From contig JBAVEL010000005.1 of assembly GCA_049587715.1 (NCBI GenBank), positions 1-5,842 on the forward strand: a stretch of DNA of 5,842 bases, written 5' to 3'. Below are positions 1-5,755 of this stretch, in pieces. The DNA comes from JBAVEL01 sp049587715 (GTDB taxonomy: Bacteria; Bacteroidota; Ignavibacteria; UBA10030; UBA6906). Position 1 is the first letter of the stretch, and every line of letters begins with the position of its first letter. The notes beneath the pieces were generated by a model. The model searched no databases. It was not told the origin of the DNA and saw only the letters and a program-made list of their open reading frames with translations. Position numbers and translations under genes: made by a program.

Positions 1-740
1 CAACCGTCCCGCGTGGCGGGGCCCATGCAGACTATTCCCTGGTCCAGCAGGCACTGGGAGGGATCGGCCTGGATCTCGTAGGGGCGGTAGAACTGCTTGA
101 TCTTCTTTTCCTTCCGCTCCCGCGGACACTCGTCGCAGCATGTTTTCGTGCCTGCGCCCAGGACCGAACCGGGGGGGGGAAGGGGCTTGCCGCTCAGGAT
201 ATGCTCGATGACACCCCAGATCCGCTCGGGTTGAGGCGGACATCCGGGGATGTAATACTCCACCTCCACCTCCTGATCCAGGGCCTTCACGGTATCCCAC
301 ATCTCGGGTATCTCGATGGGACCCTGGGGCGTGACCGTGTGTTCGGCGGGATAGGCATTCTTCTCCCCGCCCACCGTTGAAGCCGATTCCCGGAATACGA
401 ACCGGAGAATATCCTCCTTGGAGGTGAGATTCGCCAGGCCCGGGATGCCCCCTTCCATGGAGCAGGAACCGAACGCCACCAGGACCTTGGACTTCCGGCG
501 GAGCAGGTGCGCGATTTCCTGGTTCTCGGAATTCCGTATCGCTCCGTTGAAGAGGCAGAGGTCAATGCTGCCGTCGTCCATCCGCCGGACGTCGTCGTAC
601 TTGAAGTCCATGGCCACGGGCCAGAACACGATGTCGAAAGCTCCTGCCACGTCCAGGATCTTCTCGTGGAGGTCCAGAACGGCGATTTCGCAGCCGCCGC
701 AGGATGCCGCCCAGTAGAGTGCGAGTTTGGGTTTCGCCAT
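1..740 (-). CDS. mvhG: MvhG-type [NiFe]-hydrogenase small subunit (partial, 3' end off window)
   Basis: An open frame runs without a stop from the ATG at 740 to the window edge, giving 246 complete codons; the 3' end lies beyond position 1. It is a group 3-type [NiFe]-hydrogenase small subunit of the MvhG/FrhG kind. The proximal [4Fe-4S] ligands appear as SCGGCE (C14, C17), FGSCSMEGGIPG (C93) and IPGCPPQPERIWG (C167). A cysteine-rich C-terminal part follows (C201, C202, C205, C230, C238) for further [4Fe-4S] clusters, as in MvhG. There is no Tat or Sec signal, so a cytoplasmic enzyme is expected. It would pass electrons between the large-subunit [NiFe] site and MvhD. AAGGAG lies six nt upstream (747-752). 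A nine-G run at 171-179 is read in frame as three prolines and the conserved part continues past it, so I see no frameshift. The catalytic mvhA-like gene is expected next, outside the window. Confidence 0.93.
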   Translation of the reverse strand, partial: MAKPKLALYWAASCGGCEIAVLDLHEKILDVAGAFDIVFWPVAMDFKYDDVRRMDDGSIDLCLFNGAIRNSENQEIAHLLRRKSKVLVAFGSCSMEGGIPGLANLTSKEDILRFVFRESASTVGGEKNAYPAEHTVTPQGPIEIPEMWDTVKALDQEVEVEYYIPGCPPQPERIWGVIEHILSGKPLPPPGSVLGAGTKTCCDECPRERKEKKIKQFYRPYEIQADPSQCLLDQGIVCMGPATRDG

Positions 741-768
741 GATGATCTCCTTACGGATGAAGAGCCGG

Positions 769-1221
769 CTATGCGTGCTGGCGCGCCGCGGCCGGCTCAC
801 GGGCCGTTGCCGCATGCACATAGAGTCTGAGAGGACCGAGCGCCCTGATCTGCTCCGTGAACTCGTTGACCACCAGGGCAAAGCGGTCTCCCTCGGAGGC
901 GGAGACCCATTCCAGCCGGAGCCGCCTCGGGTCCAGTCCGAACTGGGCCAGGAGCCGCTTCAGAAAGGGAATCCGCCGGATTGTCTTGAAGTTGCCCTCC
1001 TGGTAGTGGCAGTCCCCGAGGTGGCACCCCAGGACCAGGACCCCGTCCGCCCCCTTCTGAAAGGCCTTCAGAATGAAGGCGGGATCCACGCGCCCGCTGC
1101 ACATGGTGCGGATGACCCTGACATTGGGAGCCGACTGAATGCGGGAGACCCCCGCCAGGTCCGCCCCGGTGTACGAGCACCAGTTGCAGAGGAAGCCCAC
1201 GATTTTCGGTTCGAATGCCAT
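769..1221 (-). CDS. mvhD: MvhD-type hydrogenase iron-sulfur (delta) subunit
   Basis: This 150-residue protein is of the MvhD/FrhD delta family (often annotated as hydrogenase iron-sulfur subunit). The family hallmarks are visible: FLCNWCSYTGADLAG (10-24), TMCSGRVDP (39-47), LGCHLGDCHYQEGN (64-77) and EWVSASEGDRF (104-114). The cysteines C12, C15, C41, C66 and C71 include the ligands of the family's [2Fe-2S] cluster. In the methanogen MvhADG-HdrABC complex, MvhD carries electrons from the [NiFe] hydrogenase to HdrA; its position between an HdrA-like fusion and an MvhG-like gene fits the same job. The last 20 or so residues are Ala/Arg-rich and look like a non-conserved tail. AAGGTGA lies six nt before the ATG (1228-1234). 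The 51-nt gap before it is the longest in the operon and shows no clear hairpin or promoter. Confidence 0.95.
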   Translation of the reverse strand: MAFEPKIVGFLCNWCSYTGADLAGVSRIQSAPNVRVIRTMCSGRVDPAFILKAFQKGADGVLVLGCHLGDCHYQEGNFKTIRRIPFLKRLLAQFGLDPRRLRLEWVSASEGDRFALVVNEFTEQIRALGPLRLYVHAATAREPAAARQHA

Positions 1222-1272
1222 AACGCCTCACCTTGCCTTATGTGGTTGCCGTGACCGGGTGGTGCATGGGGC

Positions 1273-3033
1273 TCAGATCAGGATGCCGTCCAGCTCCGCC
1301 AGGATTTGCGCGTCCGAGAATCCCTGTCCGGTCATGGCCGACGAGGGGCACGCGGCCACGCAGGTCCCGCACCCCTTGCAGAGGGCCTCGTTCACGCGCG
1401 AGACCTTGGTATCCTCCAGGAACGTGATCGCCCCGTACGGGCAGAGGTTGTTGCAAATGCGGCAGCCGCTGCAGAACTCCTCCTGCACCATCGCCCGCAC
1501 CGGGTCGATCTCCACCTCCCCCTTGGCGATCATGGAGAGAATGCGCGCGGCCGCGCCGCTTGCCTGTGCCACGGTGTCGGGGATGTCCTTGGGCCCCTGC
1601 GCGCATCCGGCGATGTAGACGCCGTCGGTGGTGGTGGAGGTGGGGTCCAGCTTGGGGTGCCGCTCCAGGAAGAAGCCGTCGGGGCTCTTGCTGATGGAGA
1701 AGAGCTTGCGCACCTGGTCGGCGTCTCTGCGGGGCTCGATGGCGTTGCAGAGAATCAGCATGTCCACCGGGATCTCGCGGAACTTGCCGATCAGGGTGTC
1801 TTCGCAGCGGATCAGCAGGGACCGCTCGCCCGAGTCGGACCAGACGCCCTCCACAACCTCCGCCGCCTTCCCCCGGATCATGGTGATGCCTTCGTCCAGA
1901 AGGCGGGAGTAGAATTCCTCGTACCCCTTTCCGAAGGCCCGCATGTCGATGTAGAACTGGTAGATGGCGGCGTCCGTCCGGTCGTGCACCAGGTGGGCGA
2001 ACTTCAGGGCATACATGCAGCAGACGCGCGAGCAGTAGGGGTGGTAGTTCGCGTCCCGCGAGCCGATGCAGTGGATGATGCCCACCGCACGGGGCTCCTT
2101 GCCCTTCTTGGTGACGACCTTGCCGCCCGTGGGCCCCGTGGAGTTGAGCAGCATTTCGAACTCGAGCGAGCTGTACACGTTGTCCAGGGTTCCGTAGCCG
2201 TACTGCGCCATGGCGGTGGCATCGAAAATATCGTAGCCGGTGGTCACCAGGATCTGGCCCACCTCGATCTCCTGCACCTCGTCCGTCATGTCGTAGCGGA
2301 TGGCGTTTGGTTCGCAGACCGTGGAGCAGATTTCACATCCGCCCGTCTTGAAGTGAATGCAGGAGGCGGGATCGATGATTGGAACCCTGGGGACCGCCTG
2401 CAGGGAAGGCACGCTGATGGCTGTCCTGGGTCCCAGGGTGAATTCGGGGCGCTTCCCCCGGTACTCCTCGAAGACCATCCGGATGTGTCCGGTGGGACAC
2501 ACTTTCACGCAGGCGCCGCAGACGATACAGCGGTCCGTCCTCTCGCCGAACGGCAGGACCACTTCCCGCTGGATGCCGGTGTGCGCAAAGCCGAGCACGC
2601 CGGCCTTCACCACCTCGTTGCACATGTTGACGCACATCCCGCAGAGGATGCACGCGTTTTCGGATTCGTCCCGTTCCAGACTCACCAGGCGGGGTTTGTC
2701 GGCTCCCAGTTTCTCCGCCATCTCCCGCACCACCTTCACGTTGGGCCAGCGGGAGACCATCATTTCCATGATGAGCTTCCGGATCCACTTGACCCGTTCG
2801 GAGTCGGTGTGTATGGTCAGCCCGTTCCGGACCGGATAGTTGCACGCGGTCACGATGCGGCTCCGCTTGCCCCGGATCACCTCCACACTGCAGAGCCGGC
2901 ACACGCCATACGGCTCGAAGTACTCGCAGTGGCACATCGTGGGGATCCAGACCCCCGCCTTCTCCGCTGCCTTCAGGATCGTGGTTTCCTCCGCCACCTC
3001 CACCTGCCGGCCGTCTATGTTGATCGTCACCAT
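1273..3033 (-). CDS. NuoG/HndD-like N-terminus fused to HdrA C-terminal region
   Basis: This 586-residue electron-transfer protein has two halves. Residues 1 to about 200 resemble the N-terminus of NuoG/HydA/HndD: a [2Fe-2S] domain (C34, C45, C48, C64) and two [4Fe-4S] motifs (C128, C131, C134, C138; C169, C172, C175, C179-Pro). The His-Cys3 cluster motif expected at about 87-127 is absent. From about 202 on it is HdrA-like: LQAVPRVPIID (211-221), C225/C233/C236/C240, VTTGYD (263-268), HCIGSRD (321-327), YCSRVCCMY (333-341), MRAFGKGYEEFY (364-375), YIAGCAQGPKDIPD (473-486), and two C-terminal ferredoxin motifs (C521-C531, C552-C562). The N-terminal Rossmann GxGxxG of HdrA is missing, and no [FeFe] H-cluster motif is present. 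It probably wires MvhD to HndC (inference). The ATG start has GGGAG eight nt upstream (3042-3046), touching the previous stop codon. Confidence 0.95.
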   Translation of the reverse strand: MVTINIDGRQVEVAEETTILKAAEKAGVWIPTMCHCEYFEPYGVCRLCSVEVIRGKRSRIVTACNYPVRNGLTIHTDSERVKWIRKLIMEMMVSRWPNVKVVREMAEKLGADKPRLVSLERDESENACILCGMCVNMCNEVVKAGVLGFAHTGIQREVVLPFGERTDRCIVCGACVKVCPTGHIRMVFEEYRGKRPEFTLGPRTAISVPSLQAVPRVPIIDPASCIHFKTGGCEICSTVCEPNAIRYDMTDEVQEIEVGQILVTTGYDIFDATAMAQYGYGTLDNVYSSLEFEMLLNSTGPTGGKVVTKKGKEPRAVGIIHCIGSRDANYHPYCSRVCCMYALKFAHLVHDRTDAAIYQFYIDMRAFGKGYEEFYSRLLDEGITMIRGKAAEVVEGVWSDSGERSLLIRCEDTLIGKFREIPVDMLILCNAIEPRRDADQVRKLFSISKSPDGFFLERHPKLDPTSTTTDGVYIAGCAQGPKDIPDTVAQASGAAARILSMIAKGEVEIDPVRAMVQEEFCSGCRICNNLCPYGAITFLEDTKVSRVNEALCKGCGTCVAACPSSAMTGQGFSDAQILAELDGILI

Positions 3034-3046
3034 GGGGTGTTCTCCC

Positions 3047-4873
3047 TTATTCGATGTAGATGGCGTCGAACTTGCACACGTCGTAGCAGATCCCGCACCG
3101 GCCGCACTTCATGAGGTCGATGGCATGCACCTGCTTCGTCTCGCCCGTGATGGCGCCGTCCGGGCAGTTCTTCCGGCACACGTCGCATCCATGCCCCTTG
3201 TCGAGGCAGAGGGCCGGGTCAATCACGTATGTAATGAGCTTCTTGCAGACGTGGGCGGGGCATTTTCTGTCGCGGACATGCGCCTCGTATTCCCCGCGGA
3301 AATACTTGAGTGTGGTGAGCACCGGGTTGGGGGCGGACCCGCCCAGGGCGCAGAGGGAGGACTCCACCACCATGCTGGAGAGCTCCTCCAGCATGGCCAG
3401 GTCGTCCTCGGTCCCCTCGCCGTTCGTGATCTTCTCCAGGATGTCCAGCATCCGCTTCGTGCCCTCGCGGCAGGGGATGCACTTGCCGCAGGATTCCGCC
3501 TGGGTGAACGCGAGAAAGTACTTCGCCATTTCCACCATGCAGTTGTCCTCGTCGGTCACCACCATGCCTCCCGACCCCATCATGGAGCCGACCTTTGTCA
3601 GCTCCTCGTAGTCCACAGGCAGGTCCAGAAGGCTCTCGGGGATGAAACCGCCGGAGGGGCCGCCCGTCTGCACCGCCTTGAACTTCTTCCCCTCCTTCAT
3701 GCCCCCCCCGATGTCGAAGATGATCTTGCGGAGGGTGATACCCATCGGGACCTCGATCAGCCCCGTGTTGTTGACCTTGCCGGAGAGGGAAAATACCTTG
3801 GTTCCCTTGCTCCCCCCCCACGGATCGCTGGAAACGTCCCCCGTGCCGATGCCGGCAAACCACGCCGCGCCGCGGGTGATGATCTGGGGGACATTGGCCC
3901 AGGTTTCCACGTTGTTGAGACAGGTGGGGCAGTCCCAGAGCCCGCGTTCCACCGTGTGCACGTATTTGGCCCGGGGCTCTCCCGGCTTCCCTTCGATGGA
4001 GGCCATCAGGGCCGTGGATTCCCCGCACACGAAGGCGCCCGCTCCGCGTACGACCTGGATATCAAAGGACAGCCCGCGATCGAAGATGTTCTCCCCCAGC
4101 AGGTTGTAGTCACGGGCCTGCCGGAGGGCGATCGTCAGGCGTTCCAGGGCGATCGGGTACTCGTTCCGGATGTAGATGTACCCCTGGGATGATCCGATGG
4201 CGTAGGCGCCGATGCACATTCCTTCGATGACGGCATGGGGATCCGATTCGATGGTGCTCCGGTCCATGAAGGCCCCGGGGTCCCCCTCGTCCGCATTGCA
4301 GATGACATACCTGGCCGGACCGGGTGCATTGCGGCAGGTTTCCCATTTGATTCCGGTGGGGAACCCCCCGCCGCCCCGTCCCCGCAGTCCGGAGGCCTTG
4401 ATCTCGCGGATGACTTCCTCGGGGGTCATGGAGGTGAGCACCTTCGCCAGGGCCTCGTAGGCACCCCGTGCGATGGCCTCGTCGATGCTCTCCGGATCGA
4501 TCAGGCCCCTGTTCCGCAGCACAAGGAGGGTCTGATCGGCGAAGAACGGGATGTCGGACATCCTCGGGATGGGGGTCTTCTCCGAGGGAGGAGTGTAGAG
4601 CAGCTCCTTCACCGGTCTTCCCTTCAGGAAATGCTCCTCCACCAGGTAGGGGATGTCGGATTCCTTCAGGAGCTGGTAGAAGATCCCGTCGGGCTGGATG
4701 ACGGCGATGGGCCCCACGGCGCAGAAGCCGTTGCAGCCCGTGGTGACCACGCCGATTTCGCCCCCCAGGCCGCGCTTCACGATTTCGGCCTGGAGACGGT
4801 CGCGGACCTTCATGGACTGGTTGGCTACACAGCCGGTTCCCGCACAGACCATCACATAGGTTCGGTACGCCAT
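3047..4873 (-). CDS. hndC: NuoF/HndC-type FMN- and NAD(H)-binding flavoprotein subunit
   Basis: This 608-residue protein is the NADH-oxidising or NAD+-reducing subunit, of the HydB/HndC form rather than plain NuoF. In order it shows: a thioredoxin-like [2Fe-2S] domain (C10-x4-C15 and C47-x3-C51); the FMN-binding glycine-rich loop GLRGRGGGGFPTG (162-174); NADEGDPGAFMDR (193-205), a form typical of HydB/HndC; the GAGAFVCGE segment (278-286); LNNVETWANVP (319-329); the [4Fe-4S] ligands C462, C465, C468 and C508; and a C-terminal ferredoxin domain with two [4Fe-4S] motifs (C556, C563, C566, C570 and C590, C593, C596, C600). The first of these has widened spacing. An extra CPTC (315-318) is unusual. 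In HydABC-type enzymes this subunit holds the FMN where NAD(H) and ferredoxin are coupled; that function is inferred here. A TTG two codons earlier (4879) is rejected because GGAGG would abut it. Confidence 0.96.
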   Translation of the reverse strand: MAYRTYVMVCAGTGCVANQSMKVRDRLQAEIVKRGLGGEIGVVTTGCNGFCAVGPIAVIQPDGIFYQLLKESDIPYLVEEHFLKGRPVKELLYTPPSEKTPIPRMSDIPFFADQTLLVLRNRGLIDPESIDEAIARGAYEALAKVLTSMTPEEVIREIKASGLRGRGGGGFPTGIKWETCRNAPGPARYVICNADEGDPGAFMDRSTIESDPHAVIEGMCIGAYAIGSSQGYIYIRNEYPIALERLTIALRQARDYNLLGENIFDRGLSFDIQVVRGAGAFVCGESTALMASIEGKPGEPRAKYVHTVERGLWDCPTCLNNVETWANVPQIITRGAAWFAGIGTGDVSSDPWGGSKGTKVFSLSGKVNNTGLIEVPMGITLRKIIFDIGGGMKEGKKFKAVQTGGPSGGFIPESLLDLPVDYEELTKVGSMMGSGGMVVTDEDNCMVEMAKYFLAFTQAESCGKCIPCREGTKRMLDILEKITNGEGTEDDLAMLEELSSMVVESSLCALGGSAPNPVLTTLKYFRGEYEAHVRDRKCPAHVCKKLITYVIDPALCLDKGHGCDVCRKNCPDGAITGETKQVHAIDLMKCGRCGICYDVCKFDAIYIE

Positions 4874-4879
4874 GGACAA

Positions 4880-4886
4880 CCTCCTC
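4880..4886 (-). promoter_or_regulatory. Shine-Dalgarno site fixing the hndC start
   Basis: The minus strand reads GAGGAGG, six nt before the ATG at 4873-4871. It directly abuts the in-frame TTG at 4879-4877. The spacing therefore supports the ATG start and a 608-residue product. Confidence 0.85.
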
Positions 4887-4902
4887 AGGGTCAGGGTGTA
4901 CG

Positions 4903-5289
4903 CTACCGGGTCTTCTCGCTGCCGACGGCCAGGGCATACTCCCTGACCGGGGCACCCTTCAGCACGTGCGATTCGACGATCCGGGTCACTTTTTCCGGGT
5001 TGAGGGAAACGTATTTCACGGGCGCCGGATCACCCGCCGCCTCCACCGTGATCATCGGTTCCTGACTGCACAGGCCTGCGCAGCCGGAGTTCGTCACGAT
5101 CACGTCGTGGAGAGACCGCGTCTCCACCTCCTTCAGGAGGGCCGTCATGATCTCCCGGGCGCCGGCGGCAATGCCGCAGGTCCCCATATGCACGGTGATC
5201 CTGACGCGCCCTGCCCCCTGCCGGAGGGAAGTCTGGCGGCGGGTGTTGTCGCGGATGCGCGCGAGATCCTCAATCGTCAGCTTGGTCAT
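4903..5289 (-). CDS. hndB: HndB-type thioredoxin-like [2Fe-2S] ferredoxin
   Basis: This 128-residue protein has the layout of the HndB subunit of the NADP-reducing Hnd hydrogenase: a charged N-terminal helix (about 4-24), then a thioredoxin-like ferredoxin domain containing GTCGIAAGARE (36-46) and SGCAGLCSQEP (68-78). Only three cysteines are present (C38, C70, C74). The position of the first ligand of a usual C-x4-C pair is not a cysteine. I recall HndB relatives with the same pattern, so it may be normal for the subfamily. Its fold and late motifs (KGAPVREY, 111-118) parallel the N-terminus of the next gene product (KGRPVKEL), which suggests an old duplication. The start ATG has GGAGG seven nt upstream (5297-5301), immediately beside the stop of the preceding gene. 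Its electron-transfer role is inferred from family and context. Confidence 0.88.
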   Translation of the reverse strand: MTKLTIEDLARIRDNTRRQTSLRQGAGRVRITVHMGTCGIAAGAREIMTALLKEVETRSLHDVIVTNSGCAGLCSQEPMITVEAAGDPAPVKYVSLNPEKVTRIVESHVLKGAPVREYALAVGSEKTR

Positions 5290-5302
5290 GAGAGGTCCTC
5301 CA

Positions 5303-5755
5303 TCATTTGTACTGCTGAAGCATCTTGCCCACCTTGGAAACGGGGAGCTTGCCGTGCAGGTTTTTGCCGACGGTCACCACCGGGGCAAGTCCGCAGCAGC
5401 CGAGGCAGCGGACGCTTTCCACGCTGAACTTCTTGTCGGCGGTGGTTTCTCCCTCCCTTATCTTGAGCTCCCGCCCGATCTGCTCCAGAAGCTTGACGGC
5501 GCCCTGCACGTGGCAGGCCGTTCCCGTGCAGACGGCAATCGGGTATTTCCCTTTGGGTTTCAGGCTGAAGGCCTTGTAGAACGTGGCCAGGTGGTAGGCC
5601 CGGCTGAGGGGGACATTCAACTGCGCCGCCACGTACTCCAGGATGTCTTTCGGGAGGTAGTAGAGTTCGTTCTGCACATCCAGGAGCACCTGGATGATGG
5701 AACGGGGATCCCTGGGATGCTGCCTCAGGATGGCGTCGATTGCCTGGGCGTCCAT
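5303..5755 (-). CDS. hndA: NuoE/HndA-type [2Fe-2S] subunit of NADH-linked hydrogenase complex
   Basis: This 150-residue protein belongs to the NuoE (24 kDa) family of NAD(H)-linked dehydrogenases and hydrogenases. It has an N-terminal helical part (about 1-65, with the family-typical LYYLP and ATFYKAF segments) and a C-terminal thioredoxin-like fold. The four expected [2Fe-2S] ligands are visible as C76-x4-C81 (VCTGTAC) and C117-x3-C121 (CLGCCG), with an additional C120. The length matches the standalone NuoE/HndA type. In related complexes this subunit docks on the NuoF-like flavoprotein and carries an off-path or bifurcation-linked cluster; that role is inferred here. The ATG start has GAGGAG four nt upstream (5760-5765). 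It lies 13 nt before the hndB-like gene. NuoE, HydC and HndA are not separable by sequence alone; HndA is chosen because of the neighbouring HndB-like gene. Confidence 0.93.
   Translation of the reverse strand: MDAQAIDAILRQHPRDPRSIIQVLLDVQNELYYLPKDILEYVAAQLNVPLSRAYHLATFYKAFSLKPKGKYPIAVCTGTACHVQGAVKLLEQIGRELKIREGETTADKKFSVESVRCLGCCGLAPVVTVGKNLHGKLPVSKVGKMLQQYK

Noticed and set aside
171..179. Nine-G run in mvhG as a phase-variable or frameshifted site
   Set aside because: It is read in frame as three prolines and the conserved C-terminal cysteines follow in the same frame. Similar eight-C runs inside hndC are also in frame, so this looks like GC-rich composition.
1222..1272. Terminator, promoter or riboswitch in the longest intergenic gap
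   Set aside because: I found no stable inverted repeat with a T-run and no convincing -35/-10 pair; it holds only the mvhD ribosome binding site.
1273..3033. [FeFe]-hydrogenase catalytic subunit (HndD/HydA)
   Set aside because: The N-terminus resembles HndD, but none of the H-cluster cysteine motifs are present; the C-terminal part is HdrA-like.
1306..3114. Very long plus-strand open frame (602 codons) opposite the fusion gene
   Set aside because: It is the mirror of a GC-biased gene: few stops occur because the opposite strand's third positions are G/C. Its product is His/Asp/Val-rich with no recognisable motif, while the minus frame carries many conserved Fe-S motifs.
2840..4192. Plus-strand open frame (450 codons) spanning the hndC/fusion junction
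   Set aside because: It is antisense to two well-supported genes, with the same composition artefact and no motif or ribosome binding support.
4874..4879. TTG as an upstream start for the HndC-like protein
   Set aside because: The GAGGAGG sequence would directly abut the TTG; the ATG at 4873 has a normal six-nt spacer.
4235..5065. Plus-strand open frame (276 codons) across hndB and hndC
   Set aside because: Antisense shadow of conserved minus-strand genes.
1273..5755. Respiratory complex I (NuoEFG)
   Set aside because: The flavoprotein carries HydB/HndC-type extra ferredoxin domains, an HndB gene is present, the NuoG C-terminal domain is absent, and no membrane subunit appears.
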